Counted from the first letter of the stretch, positions 27,211 to 39,518 are shown. The stretch: 64,000 nt of DNA from Ignelater luminosus (GCA_011009095.1 VTPC01003933.1:31486-95485); one strand, 5' to 3'. Translations and numbers: made by a program. Notes: generated by a model not told the origin, from the sequence alone.

Positions 27211-27556
27211 CAGGGTCGGATTTACTCTGGTGGGGGCCTCTAGGCAACAATTGGTGGTGGCCTCGATGTAAGGGCAGAATTTAACTTTTCATCGATTTTT
27301 ATAATAAGAGGCAGTAAAAGTAGTGAAATAATGATAATAAAATGTTTTTTACAACCAAAATTCCTGTTTCAATAATTTATAATTAAGTTAGCTTTCAATT
27401 TGGCGCAAACTTTAACAACAAACTGTATATTGTAAATATTATTGCAAAGAATTAGTAAATTTGTTCTTTTCTATCCCTGTTTATTGATCTTTATTCTTCA
27501 TAATACAAACATAAAATCTTTTGGTGGAGGCCCTTACGCACTACCTTGATTGCCTG
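27211..27556. mobile_element. Non-autonomous hAT-like element
   Basis: Termini CAGGGTCGGATTTACTCTGG (left) and, in reverse, CAGGCAATCAAGGTAGTGCG (right) are only partly similar, but both contain GGGCCTC-like blocks. The flanking octamers CTTTAAAA and CTTTAAAG form an 8-bp target duplication with one change, as expected for hAT insertion. The 346-bp body is non-coding. Confidence 0.6.
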
Positions 27557-27761
27557 CTTTAAAGTTTTATTATTAAACATGAAACAAGTTAAGAATATAA
27601 AGAATCTTGCTACATTGCAGTATTATTTTAAGTTAACATAAGCAAATACTACAACGAACATCAGATAAAGCCTCCTGTTGAGTGATGATGGCTTTATAAG
27701 TCATGGTTTTCAGGTGAGATGTAAGGGATTAGTCTTTAATTTGCTTGATTTTCTCTTCGTT

Positions 27762-28772
27762 CTAAGGATGCATGTCCTGTTCAGTTGGTTCGACAACCAA
27801 TGTGTGAAAATATTGCTGGTTGAATTCTAGTTTGAAAACCTTGACCATTGTCCATGGAGCTACCTCAGAGTAAGCTGTCTTGATTTCAACTTGATCTTGG
27901 TTCTTCTTATCTATTTTTATCATTACAGCTTGCAATATACCCAAATATTTAGTAGAGAGAGCAGTTTCAGCAACTTGCATCCAATTAAAAAGTCTCTTGA
28001 CATGATTACAAAAGGCTTTTGTTTATGTGCACTTGCCACTTTTTGGCCTCTTCAATGCAGCCAAAGTTTCTGTCACAAGATAAAAACGTAAAGCCACATT
28101 GTGCAAAAGTGTGCAGTATCTCAACATAGCCTTTTGCTACAAGAGTGATATACATAGCAATAAGCCCCTGATTTTTGTTCTGATCATCAGTTATTCAACC
28201 AGAAAATTAGTTTCATCTTCTTACTTTTCAATTTAGTTGTAATAGAGGTACATAAATAGCTGCCAATTTCGTTTCATCCTCATTTACCAGCTATTTCTTC
28301 CCACGTGCACATAAAACCTTTACCCTCGTCTTCCAAATGGACACTACGATCAATGCAAGTACACTGTCTACTGTAATACATCTGAGTGGGTAAGGCTAGG
28401 TAGATATGATTGCTTTTGTAAGTCATAAGAAATAATGTATGTGTCAGAATTAGGGTCTTGGCTATCCTTGATATTCTGAGCCATTAGTGTTTGAACTGCT
28501 TTTGCTTTAGAGTGATGAATATTTCGTTTCAGCTCTTCTATCCGTTTTTCTTCAGGATTCTTAGCTGTAGATATTGTAATTTTATATGCATCACAAGTAC
28601 TACATACGTCAACTTGTGGTGAGGTAAAGGACAGACTAAACTCCTTATTAAAAATTTCATTAAACCACTGACACAAAATAGGTCGTTTGTCTTGCATAGT
28701 AAGTTTGTGTTTTTCAAGAAAAGCGGTGTACGAGCCCTGTATCATTTTATTCGCCCTATCATTGGTAAACAC
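27762..28772 (-). pseudogene. Unrecognised CxxC-containing transposon-type protein, broken
   Basis: The 5' part (28368-28772) encodes a frame with FNKEFSLSFTSPQ, then VDVCSTCDAYKI, a charged probable coiled-coil helix (EEKRIEELKRNIHHSKAKA) and YIISYDLQKQSYLP. This order (FNxEFxLSF, a CxxC knuckle, a helix, then FDLxQ-like) recurs in a multicopy insect protein class that I associate with mobile elements, but whose chemistry I do not know. The frame breaks at about 28368. A 3' part (27762-27980) encodes FKLEFNQQYFHTLVVEP and may belong to the same gene. Stops and frameshifts in between indicate a dead copy. Upstream lies a Tc1 transposase pseudogene on the same strand. Confidence 0.5.
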
Positions 28773-28957
28773 AGTTTTGTAAAATGAAATTAAGTTACAT
28801 TAAATTTGATGGAAACAAACTATATATTATTAAACTACAAAACATAAAAAACAATATTAAACACATTAACTTAAATATAGTCTTCATTTTATTAAATAAT
28901 TTAAAATTAGAAAAAGAGGAAGTTTGGAAAAAATTCTTTTCTTGAAATTAACGACAT

Positions 28958-30034
28958 TTACCACTGCCTAACTCCACCTTTCCTTTTAATAACAGCATCA
29001 ATTTGGCGTGGCATGGCGTTGATAAGATCTTCACAGCTTTCCAGAGTAAAAAATTCCAAACTTCCCTAAGACTCTCTTTTAATTCTGGAATTGTTCACAT
29101 TGGCTGGCTTCTCAGCTTCTTTTTCGTTTTGCTCCACAATGTCTCTATTGGAGAGAGATCTGGACTACTTGATACCCAGTCCAACAGTTTAACATTGTTT
29201 TGAAGTGTCCAAGATTTAACCTGTTTAGCAGTATGGCATGGTGCTCTGTCCTGCTGGACAATGTACTCCGATTCTGAAGTTCGTAACTCTTTCATCGTAT
29301 GCAAAAGATGATCATTTAGAATATCAATATACTTTTTAGCATTAATTATGCCATCTGCAAAGTAAAGTCTACCAACTCCAGCAGCAGACATGCATCCCCA
29401 TACCATAACAAATGCAGGAAATTTTGCTTTTAACTGAAAACAGTTCAAAGAATATGCTTCTGATTTTTGTCAATTACTCTGCTTCGAGAAACTCCTATGC
29501 AAACTTCAAATCCAGACTTATCGTTCCATTATTGTCTGCCATTGATCTAATGTTAAATCTTTAATGTGCTTTAGCAAACAAGTTTTTCTTTGTTTTGCTA
29601 TTAATAATGGTTTTTGTTTGGCTTGAGAGATACAAATTTGAAATACTGAAGCAACAGGAAAAATAAAGTGGGTAAAATAGTACCTTATAAAACTTGAATC
29701 TAATTTTCTTCAAGGATCTTATGCAAGTACATTTCAAATAATTCTTACCGATAAGTTCATTCCATGATGCAGTTAGATCTCTACTATTTGAACGACAATT
29801 CTTTTTAACAAGTTGTCCTAAAATTCCTAATTCAGTGTCAGTTACTGACGATTTTCATTTAATATGGGGCTTTGTTGTTATTGAACCCAAGTTATTGTAT
29901 AATTTGACAATATCTGTTATTGTATAACATGATAAATTTAAATCTTTTGCTGTCCTGTAGCCAGATTTATCAGTTTGTGATAAATTCACAATAACTTTTC
30001 TTAGATCTTCAGACAGCACTTTACCTCACGGCAT
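28958..30034 (-). pseudogene. Tc1-like transposase, decayed
   Basis: Reading leftward from the ATG at 30034: an N-terminal helix-turn-helix (DKSGYRTAKDLNLSCYTITD), a middle region interrupted by stops, then an intact DDE half at 29448-29095 with VWGCMSAAGVGRLYF, VQQDRAPCHTA (second Asp), and SPDLSPIETLW (Asp/Glu third site). The C-terminus, after a frameshift, ends CEDLINAMPRQIDAVIKRKG and a stop at 28958. These are the standard Tc1 blocks in order. Several nonsense codons (including the third codon after the start) and frameshifts show it is dead. Terminal repeats were not identified. Confidence 0.88.
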
Positions 30035-31886
30035 CTTTACTGAACTGATAGTAATTGGGTTTTTTATTGTCTTTTGTCAAACAAAACAATCAAACACCAA
30101 AACAATGCCTTTATAACACCAAGCTTCAAATGAAAGTATTGGGTTCATGTCACTGACACTGCTAGCAGCACTATTGATTCTACATATGTTTTGCAAGTAA
30201 AGTATGGCACTTATAGACTGTATTCCGCATATAAAACATATTGGCACTTACAACCTTTTGCATATGGCACACCTCAACTCATATTGGTCTACATCTTCTG
30301 TGAATTTCAGTCAAATCTAATTGTTTTTGTTAGCTAGCCAACCTCCTTAATGAGAATTTGAATTTCAAGTTTTAAAATCAAAGTAACCCGTAGACTAATA
30401 ATAAATATTTGTCAAATAACAATTTTTGTTTAAAAGGTTTAAAAGCAAACTAAATTCAACATCTTCTGCAATGCAATAATGCTTAGTGAGCTAACTCAGG
30501 ATAGGTCTGGATTGTTTGATTGATTAAAATTGTCAAAATATAGAGAAAGCACCAAATCAAGCACTCCTAGCTTACCATGAAATTAGCTTACTGACCACTG
30601 TTGCTGTATGATAGTAATAATAATAATAATAAAGGTGAATTTTATTTTTCAATGGCGTTTTTGAAAATGATTTTTTTAATCTAACAATAAAGCACTTTAG
30701 CAACATATGGTTTTTAGTGCTGGCAATAATATTAATAACAATGGATTTGTTAAATAGTAATATGCATGGTACCAACAGGCCAAAGCAGCCAACATAAAAA
30801 TAATGAACTAAAACCTAAGTCAGTATAGTGAAAATAAAACTATCAGTGATAGTAACTTTCACAATAGATATTTACATAATGAGCATGAAAAGTGCAACAT
30901 TTTGCATTTCACCTCGTGCAGAAATCCCACAAGTATGAGACACAATTTGTTTAAAAATTTCCTTTAACAATTTAAAATTATTTTTCGAAATCTTTAAATA
31001 CAAAATCTTATGTCAGCAATTTGTTTTTTATTTTCTGCCTTCTTTATTTTAAATTTCAAAATTCTTTTTTTTTTATTTTGACAGATGTCATAATGTTCTA
31101 ATCAGAGGTTAGATTTTAGTTCATAGTAAAATGAAAATGCAATGAAACGAAATGGCAAGATTATTCTAATGTAATTATCATTCTAGAAATGTAAAGTTTA
31201 GCAAAATTGTGGAAACACGTTATCGTGGAAGAATAACCACAAATTAGTAACTTGTTAACAGTAGCAAACTTTGATATATGTTGATTAAACTTATTAATTA
31301 AAAACATATTTGTTAAGATATATTTTATTGTTACTGTACATAATAAACTAGAGTAATTTCAATAACATAATGAAATGAACAATATTATTGTTGCATTACA
31401 GTTTGTACTGTTTTTAAATCACATTACTACTTTCTACCACATAAATCGACACAAGTTATTCCAGTACTAAATTGTCTATTATTCGAAAAAAACCCCAAAT
31501 AGCCCTCAGAAATAAATTAATTTTATTTTAGAGAAATATTACAAAAAAAAAAACGAAGAAACAAGATCAAGGACAGTTAGTTCTGGTCTGAAAAGTAAGA
31601 ACGGTTTTATGTTCAATTTTTGTTTAGTTTGTTTTTTTAAGGTACAAATACTTTCAAATAAGTATTAAAAGTTTTAAAAATTGTACAACAATAACGTGAA
31701 TGATGGAATACTACAAACTACAAGTAATTGAACTGATACAGTATAAAGAAAAAGTTCAATCAAAGCCTTGTACATTTGCCATTATTTCATATTCAAGCAA
31801 TCTAAAATAAAAATACGTCTTTCAAGCATATTCAAAAATCTGTTTAACATATCTGCTGCCTTACCCTTTGCTTAAGCATTCATACA
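30035..31886. other. Intergenic region with an (AAT)n microsatellite
   Basis: No gene recognised. A short TAA/AAT run of six units lies at about 30615-30632. The right end holds the 3'UTR of MAX. Confidence 0.45.
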
Positions 31887-32729
31887 TTAGTGATATCCCG
31901 AAACTTTTATTTTCTTAGCTCTTCTTGGTTGAAGAGTGCCATCAGGATCGGAAACATCGGATAATTCTGAATCAATTTCACCTTGTTCCAAAGTGATTTG
32001 ACCTGATCTGGCCTTTTCCAAGGTACGAACTACAAAATACTTACTTTATTTACATAATTGCCTTTAGATAATTTATTACAGAAAATCTCACTTTGAGATT
32101 CAAGCAGGTGATTTTGTCGTTTTAAATCTTCGATATCCTGTTGATGTGAACTGTTTTTTCTTCTCATAAACTGAATGTATTCAGCAGCCTTTTTTAATAT
32201 TTGAGCACGGCTAGCCTATAAAAATATTAATGTTGAGATTTGAATTAACAAATAAAAAAAATAGTATTAAACCTTACCTTTTCGCCACTAAGAGCAGGGA
32301 CTGAATCACGTAAACTACTAAAACTGTCCTTTATGTGGTCACGTCGTTTCCGTTCCAAAGCATTGTGATGAGCTCGTTTTTCAGCCTGAGTAATTTTTTA
32401 TAAATTTTATTTGTCCTACTTTTAAAAGTTTCATGTAAATAAATGTATTAATTCTTTTTCAATAGAAATGAAAACAAATAATATAAATAACAAAAGTAAC
32501 TTGGAATAAAATGCATTACAGTACTTAATTCACTAACCTGAGAGAAAAATTGGCTATTAGGTGTGTGTCTTGCACTTTGTTGTCGTGAATCTGAATCATT
32601 CCCCTCCTGTAAAATTATACAAGTAGTACACATGCGGTTCTGTTTAATATTGATCCAAGCGATGTTTACTAAATAAAGTGAAATACTCACGTCGCTTTCA
32701 ACATCAATGTCCCGGTCATCATCGCTCAT
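31887..32729 (-). CDS. MAX: MAX, MYC-associated bHLH-leucine zipper transcription factor
   Basis: Five exons read leftward: 32691-32729, 32538-32606, 32278-32385, 32092-32215, 31887-32029; GT-AG introns, total 483 nt, 160 aa, the same length as the long vertebrate isoform. The start [13 protein letters not shown] matches the acidic MAX N-terminus with its CK2-type sites. The basic region [16 protein letters not shown] gives the H-E-R contacts for CACGTG, followed by helix 1, the loop ([10 protein letters not shown]), helix 2 and a zipper through [13 protein letters not shown]. The C-terminus is acidic/Ser-rich then basic (PRRAKKIKV), a likely nuclear signal. Exon 2 (23 codons) is in the position of the alternatively used MAX exon. 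MAX is the obligate partner of MYC and of MXD/MNT repressors. Confidence 0.98.
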
Positions 32730-34443
32730 TGTAAGTTGAACACCTCCTATTTTCACACCCAACTTTAGATTTTTATTAAACTACTACCATTACCTGCCCA
32801 AAAATAACACAATAATCACGTTATCTTGTAGACGACACGATGTGCGTGACTTTCACGCCGTTGTTGTTAATGTCTATGTCAAACCTGTAGATGCTTCAAC
32901 TGCTTTGTTCTCATTTTATGATTAATAGTAAAAATTTATTTTATTCCACAAGGAAATTAAAGCGACAAGATATACTCAACTGTTCGTTTTATTATTTACT
33001 TTATAAAAGCTGCTATTAGCTTAGAATTTAAATATTAATAAATCGCAGATTTGAAACAGATTATATGTAAGATGAATGAGTGATCTCTACATTACCGACT
33101 AAGCCATTACAACTTGTTGTGTTCCACGTGTTCAAGTACATGTGATTGCATGACGTAGAGGGAAAACGAAGATTTTTGAAAATCAAGATTGCAATAGTTT
33201 TGGTTAATTATTTCTAGGCACATGCACAATGCACGTGAGATTTAATTGGATATTAAATATTGATGTGGATAATTGACAAGATTCTGTCATCACCTTTTTT
33301 TTCTTTTTAATTAGTGAAAGACAAGAACATGTTCTCTATCCTGAAAAATGACTTTCTATATCGTGCTGACATTTAAATTGATGCATTCTTAAAAATGAAA
33401 TTAGAGCAAGCTGATACTAATCTGATTTTAACAGATTTCAGTTGTAAAACGTCTGATACTTTATTTTTCACCAAGTACACAAATAATAAAATTATAACAA
33501 TTTGTCTTATATTTCATTTACTTTCTCAACAATAAGAATGTACAATCATTAGAATATTTATGTTCTAATTAGATTCATTAGAAAACATGACAAAACAATT
33601 GAAATCTAAATGTTTGTTTCAAGCATGAAAACATCAAAATTCATAATGGCAGTTTTCCGACATCATTTGATATGATTTGGTGTGATGATTATGATAAAAA
33701 ATTACCTCCACAAGGAAGAGTACGAAATATTAATTGGAAACAAAAACATCTACCGTAAACTTCAAACCTAACTCGATTAGCAGCCCTGTAACAACCATCA
33801 CTAAACATACCTACTCTTCACAAGATTTCAAAAACTAAAATCTATTTCAATGTGATATATCATAAAATAGCACAGTTAGAGAACTACATAAATGGACACT
33901 ACAACCCAATCTAAAGTCTGGTTTGTATTCTGAGTAATATTGTGACAAGTAGACTAGTTTGAGTTGGCATTCAATGCCTACAGCACAGTATAAATATAGT
34001 TCCTACAGGCTAAATTGTCATTTATGATGAAAGCAATTAAGTAAAAAATTTAACACAACATAATCTTGTACAATAACATTTCAAGTATGACAGAAAAGTA
34101 ATAAACAAAGGAAATGAAAGTGAGGAGTCATATCAACTTACACAAATCACAGATGTGCTTTGTAGTCACGTGAATTTTTCAAAAATATTTTCGTATCTAT
34201 TTCTAATTTTCATTGCAGTTCTCTAAATATGCTTTTAAATGACCAACCAACATTTGTTCATATTCTGTTAATACTGCCAATATTAATAGAAATTTATTTT
34301 AAATAACCTTCACTCTTGATTCTATAAATATACTATAAGATATAACCTAGAAAACAAACTTGTAATAATGGGTTCAAATTATTTTTCTTTATATATTACT
34401 AAGTAATATTAACTCGAATGTATTATTATTGCCTCTTTCAGAT
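32730..34443. other. Intergenic region, MAX promoter side, with three CACGTG E-boxes
   Basis: Between MAX (minus) and NAA80 (plus), start codons 1.7 kb apart. Canonical E-boxes CACGTG are at 33125-33130, 33232-33237 and 34167-34172. No other gene seen. The NAA80 5'UTR probably lies at the right, with an acceptor-like CTCTTTCAG right before its ATG. Confidence 0.5.
33125..33237. promoter_or_regulatory. Pair of CACGTG E-boxes upstream of MAX
   Basis: Two perfect palindromic E-boxes 107 bp apart, about 400-500 bp upstream of the MAX start codon. CACGTG is the site bound by MYC/MAX and MNT/MAX dimers. Function is inferred from the motif and location only. Confidence 0.4.
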
Positions 34444-35013
34444 ATGGATTTACAAGTAGTGCCTTTACATAAGTATCCACAGTATTCAATGCAATGTTGC
34501 CAACTAATTAATGAAGAATGGAAAAGAAGTGTGACAGCTAGAATGCGAAGTTTAGAATGTTCCTGTGATGTATTACCTACATGTCTGATTCTGTTAAAAG
34601 ACAAAAAAGTTATTGGTCACTGTAAACTTTCTCTAATACCATCAATATGTGATGCCTGTTTTATAGAATCGGTTGTTATAGACAAATCATTAAGGGGAAA
34701 GGGTTACGGTAGTTATTTAATGACCAAAGCTGAAGAGTATTGTAAAAATGCTTTAAATTTAAAAACAATTTATTTATCGACCAAAGGTCAAGAACTGTTT
34801 TACAGTAAATTAGGTTATGACAAATGCCAACCTATTTCTATATATGGAAGTAGTTCTATAGTTAATTTTCCTATGTATCATGTTCATCATACAACTAAAA
34901 ATAAGAAACAAATTGGAAATGAAAATAACAGTCCCATTCCACCACCTATGCCTAAGACTACATTGGTTTGTACAGAAATTACTAGTAAAGTTTATATGAA
35001 AAAAGAATTATAA
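34444..35013 (+). CDS. NAA80: N-alpha-acetyltransferase 80 (actin N-terminal acetyltransferase)
   Basis: A 189-aa GNAT-fold protein. I use the ATG at 34444, giving MDLQVVPLHKYPQ, because the codons before it follow a polypyrimidine-AG that looks like a 3' splice site. The N-terminal LHKYPQY...CCQLINEEWKRS matches the NAA80 (NAT6) opening. The acetyl-CoA loop is in VVIDKSLRGKGYGSYLM (R-x-x-G-x-G), and the C-terminal GNAT strand is FYSKLGYDKC. Near residue 160 a short proline run (SPIPPPMPK) corresponds to the profilin-binding polyproline segment of animal NAA80, shorter than in mammals. NAA80 acetylates the processed acidic N-terminus of actin in the cytosol. It converges with the BLVRB-like gene downstream. 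Confidence 0.9.
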   Translation: MDLQVVPLHKYPQYSMQCCQLINEEWKRSVTARMRSLECSCDVLPTCLILLKDKKVIGHCKLSLIPSICDACFIESVVIDKSLRGKGYGSYLMTKAEEYCKNALNLKTIYLSTKGQELFYSKLGYDKCQPISIYGSSSIVNFPMYHVHHTTKNKKQIGNENNSPIPPPMPKTTLVCTEITSKVYMKKEL

Positions 35014-35156
35014 TTTTTTTATCAAACAAATACATGTAAAATACAAATACGACAGATATTATTGTTATATATTAACAACAAAGTATTGACTACACATAGT
35101 TTTAGTTATCGATACGGTAATGTATAATTTATTTATTGTACAATGCAAAATGTGAC

Positions 35157-35162
35157 AATAAA
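35157..35162 (+). terminator. Candidate polyadenylation signal of NAA80
   Basis: AATAAA 144 bp after the NAA80 stop codon. It is a plausible 3'-end signal in the interval before the convergent BLVRB-like gene. Confidence 0.4.
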
Positions 35163-35677
35163 GATTATATTAAAGTTGAAATTGAATCAATACAAAATAA
35201 AATTTATTAAAGCAAATTATCACAAATTAATACAAATCAGTCTACTGGATTTGGTTTTTGTTCATGGTCCCTTTTGTAAAAAAGCCAATACTATTTCTAG
35301 GAAGCCGTTACACTTTAATCCTTAAATACAAATACTTTTTTTAGATGCTTTGCATCTTTAACATTGTTGCTAACCTAATAATGAACACAAATTTGATGCC
35401 ATGAACATATTTCAATTTGTACCATTAAAAATACCACTTACTACTAAAATACATTAATCTTACAAAACTTGACCTTCACTACTACAATCTACATTAATGA
35501 CTACCAAGATTATTTTAAATGTTCAGATTTTCTAAAGTAGGTATGTATCTGTCTAGGATATATCACATATTCTTACATAATCAACGGAAGACCTTCCATA
35601 CAGAATCCCTTGAAACATTAAAATAAAATAATTTCAGTAATCATTATTAAAGACCAATACAAAGATTTTTAAAATAC

Positions 35678-36398
35678 TTAAGAATATTTTGTAGCAATAC
35701 CACAAACTTTTTCGTAATGTTCTGGTTGTGTCAAACAATCTATAAGAAACCTTCCTAGATCGTGCTTTGAAACTACTTTTGCAGGTAAACCATCATATTT
35801 TATTTCATACTGTGCTCCAGGCTGATCTAAAATATTACTGTTTATGATTACTCTATAAAACTATAATTCATATTAATAATACCTGCAATATGAGGTGGTA
35901 AAACAGCAATGTATTTCAATCCAGATTCTTTGAGTGCATCAAACTGCCGCTGATGATCAGCATTAAGATCTTTAAACATTGGAGGCACTTTATCTGGTTC
36001 GTAAAAAAGAAATGCAGATAAGCACACAGATACAATTTCAACATTTAAATCTTTCATTGCTTTTATTATGTTTTTCATTCCTTCACTTAGAACTGTTGTT
36101 GGACTTAAATCATTCCGTGTTCCTAACACTACAACTACTGCGGTTACATTTTTTATGGCATTATGCACATCTGTATAATTCAAAACATTTCCTTTAACAA
36201 CTTCCACGCTGTTTCGCAGATTATCTGATAATTTTGATGGATCTCGAACAAATGCTCTTACATTTAGTCCTACGACAATACTTTTAATAAACAACATTTC
36301 TCTTGTAATAGAAATTATTTGTTACCTTTCTGAACTGCAGCTTCCACAGCACATACTCCAGTCATTCCAGTAGAACCGAAGATAACTACTTTTTCCAT
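35678..36398 (-). CDS. Flavin reductase (NADPH) / biliverdin-IXbeta reductase-like
   Basis: Three exons read leftward: 36326-36398, 35883-36269, 35678-35826; GT-AG introns, 609 nt, 202 aa, close to the 206 aa of mammalian BLVRB. The N-terminus MEKVVIFGSTGMTG holds the GxxGxxG NAD(P)-binding turn of an atypical SDR. Further on are VRAFVRDPSKL, VVVLGTRNDLSPTT, and CLSAFLFYEPDKVPP, which match the cofactor and substrate segments of BLVRB (SAFLxxxPxKVPP). The C-terminal region has KVVSKHDLGRFLIDCL. The family reduces flavins, biliverdin isomers and other quinoid substrates with NADPH in the cytosol. The actual substrate in insects is not known to me. It is head-to-head with the zinc-finger gene. 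Confidence 0.92.
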
Positions 36399-36905
36399 TG
36401 TTTTTAAAGAAATTTAAATATACTAACTTTCTAAGGTTAAATTAGTATAATACCTATAAAATACAAGCTGTTTAGTAGGTGACTCGTCATAAATAAAATG
36501 AATATCTTTGATATCTACAATTAGTTGATTTGCATTTTTATCAATAGCTTATCTATTTTAAAAAATTTGCGAAAATTAAGTCCGCGAAACTGCGTTAAAC
36601 TGTCAATGTCAAAATTCGAATTCTTGACATCTGAGTAAACGATATATAGGCAAATTTTAACACAGCTACCATTGGTAGTCTGAAAATTGCCTATCGATTG
36701 TTGCATATTAGTGTTTGGTAACCATGACAAAAAAAAAAAGAAACCGCAAACATTTGAAAATTAAAATAGAAAAAACAAAGTTTGTTTATTATACGAAAAA
36801 TAAAATTTTCTCTCAAAGTTATCTTGAAATTGCATAAATGCAAAGCTGTTTTGATACATTGTGTTATATTTAACAGCATCAAGTGGTTTAAGAACTTTAT
36901 GTACA
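36399..36905. promoter_or_regulatory. Putative bidirectional promoter between BLVRB-like and zinc-finger genes
   Basis: 507 bp separate the diverging start codons. It contains both 5'UTRs. A minus-strand frame here (36691-36906) has no coding features. Shared regulation is inferred from layout. Confidence 0.35.
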
Positions 36906-39431
36906 ATGAACAACTCCAATAATATATTTCTTACCGTGCACCGAATAGATGAGGATGGTACTATCAGCTCATATCAGTATGAAGAAGATTTCATTACCCA
37001 AGAAGTGGTATCAAAAACACCCATTTCTAGTGGAGACATACATTTTAATTCTCAATACACTTGGAATCATCCTCCTGATAATAAAGTTAATTTAAGTTAT
37101 CGTTATTTAGAGCCTGATGATCAGTCTGTAACAATAGTTAAGATCGGTGGGGTTGAAGATTTAAATCCTATGAATTATGCTACTGAAATAAGCACCGTCT
37201 TAAGTGATCCTGGTGATTGTAAACCTTATAATATTAATAATAGTATGCTGATAAAACCACCAAAACGTGAAAGTAAAATTCCTAATATACCTACAATGGT
37301 TAGATGTCAGAATTGCGATACAAATTTTCCCACTAAATATCAGTATCAAAGGCATCAATGTGAATTTAATGCTGATAAAGTAGTAGGTACTGTAATTATA
37401 ATTATCTTTTTTAAATAATTCTTTACTTTTAAAAGGTGTTAAAAGCGGATGCAGATATTAAAGATATAGACAAGGGTATGCGTATAAAATACGACTGCAG
37501 CACTTGTGGTAAGCAATTTGTAAGTAAAAATAATTTAGAAAGGCATCAATCGAGTCATGATAGCACTCAAGAAAATGTATGCGAACATTGTAACAAGCAA
37601 TTTGTAAGTGAGAATCGACTTCGGATTCATAAAGAAAATCATTGTAAGAAAGCTGGAGATATATCAAAATTCTATCGCAGTGATGTGACTGTTTGGAAAT
37701 GCATTAAATGTAATCAGGTATTTGCTACTCCCACTTCAGCAAATAGACATGCAGATAATTGTACAGAAATAATGGGTAGTAATATCTGCATGGATGTTAA
37801 GACTGAAGAAAATCCTAATTTGTCACAAGATTGTAGTGCACTAACAATGTTAAAAGAAGAAATTAAGACGTTATCATGTGTTGCACCTGAGATAGTAAAT
37901 GAAGAATCTGCCAATGTCAAACCTGATCTTGTCGCCCCAAATGTTGAAAAAGTATTGACAGAATTACTTCTGCAATGTGAATATTGTAATCGAACTTATT
38001 CTGATAGAAATTTATTATTAGCTCACCAGAAAAAGCATACGACTGATGTAAATTATGAATGCATTACATGTAAGGAGATGTTTGATTCATACACATCAGC
38101 TGTGAAACACTGGATGACAAAATGTTCCGACGAAGCCAATTTATTTTATCTACCAAAAATGACTTATTGTGAATATTGCGATCGCACATTTAAATCTCAT
38201 GAAATACTTTATACACATAAAATTAAAAAAAAGCATTACACACCAAAACTTCACATGTCGAAAAATAATGACCTTTTAGATAAAAGTGTAAACTCTGAAA
38301 ACAAAGATGCTTTAACAAGATTTATTCAAAATACCCTTACTGTAATAGATGTTGTGAATAATGGTGACAAAGAAATTGATAACAATAAAGAAAATGAGAA
38401 GTCCAATAAAATACAGAAGAATGAAGTCATAATTGTAAAAAAGGAGAATTCTAAATTAGAAGGGGCTACTCAGAATTTAGAAAATCAAGAACCCGAAAAG
38501 AAGAAAAGGGGTCGTAAGCGTAAATGGCCCAAGCAAGTTACTAAAGCTAAGCGTTTCTCATTAGTTCTTGATGACGGATATAAATATCAATGTGAACGTT
38601 GTATATTAGTCTTTGATAATGTTTCCGATTTGGAAACTCATCGTGAAAAAGAACATGCATCCAATTTTTCTTGTGAAGAATGTGGACAGGTATAAATTTT
38701 ACTTAAAATTACTATAATTAAATGATAATATTCTATAAAAGTGATTATTTTGTAGGTAGTACACAGTGCTAAAGCTCTAGTTATACATAGTAGAGCACAT
38801 CAAAGTCTAAAACCTTATGTTTGTGAGCAGTGTGGCAGAAGTTACTCACAAACTTCACATTTATGGCAACACATGCGTTTTCATCAAGGTAAAAAATGTG
38901 CAGAGGTTATTTTGAAGGGCTTAACCTTACTGTGACATTCAATTAACATATTGTTGACAAGCTGTCACTTGATTTTTTCTTAAACTGAAATAATTAAATG
39001 TTACAGGGATCAAACCATTTGCTTGTCCACATGAAGGCTGTGAAGCACGTTATACTATTCGTCCAGATCTAAAAGATCACATTAGAAAAGTGCACACCCG
39101 TGAAAGGCCTTTTAAATGTGCTGTTTGCAATAAATGCTTTTTGACTGGTTCGGTTTATTATCAGCATCGACTGATTCATACAAATGATCGCAGATATGGA
39201 TGTGATGTAAACAATCTGCAAATAAAAATTAGTTTGTAAAAACAGATATGTTAATTAAAGTTTTAAACAATGTTACAGATATGCGAGAAAAGATTCTTCC
39301 GGGCTGATGCTTTAAATAATCATCGCAGAATTCATACTGATGAGAGACCCTATCCTTGCGAGATTTGTGGAAGAGAATTTAGACAGAAGGGTGATAGAAA
39401 TAAACATGTGCGCACCCAGCATCCAGAATAG
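36906..39431 (+). CDS. C2H2 zinc-finger protein with ~14 fingers and an AT-hook-like motif
   Basis: Five exons: 36906-37379 (or 37382), 37436-38689, 38756-38888, 39007-39206, 39279-39431; about 737 aa. I take the ATG at 36906 ([15 protein letters not shown]). The first 140 residues are acidic and have no recognised domain. One C2HC finger ([19 protein letters not shown]) ends exon 1; exon 2 has about seven fingers in two groups, then a basic RGRKRK segment resembling an AT-hook; exons 3-5 encode a run of six fingers with TGEKP-like linkers (RERPFKC, DERPYPC), including one CPHEGC type. The clustered C-terminal fingers suggest sequence-specific DNA binding in the nucleus. I cannot name an ortholog. 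The exon 1 donor is ambiguous by 3 nt; both keep phase 0. Confidence 0.9.
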
Positions 39432-39518
39432 AAAAGAATAAAACTTGGCTGATTTTCGAATTTGATTTTTGTTCGTGTTGTAGTATTAAGTTTATTAAAT
39501 TATTAATTAATGATGTGT

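Noticed and set aside
34429..34443. N-terminal extension of NAA80 beginning with a TTG codon
   Set aside because: TTG is not a normal animal start, and a polypyrimidine-AG directly before the ATG at 34444 looks like a 3' splice site in the 5'UTR.
36270..36297. ATG-less upstream extension of the main BLVRB-like exon
   Set aside because: It reads through the intron; the spliced exon at 36326-36398 supplies the required FGSTGMTG cofactor motif.
36861..36905. GTG-initiated extension of the zinc-finger protein
   Set aside because: Non-ATG start without supporting context; the ATG at 36906 begins the plausible protein.
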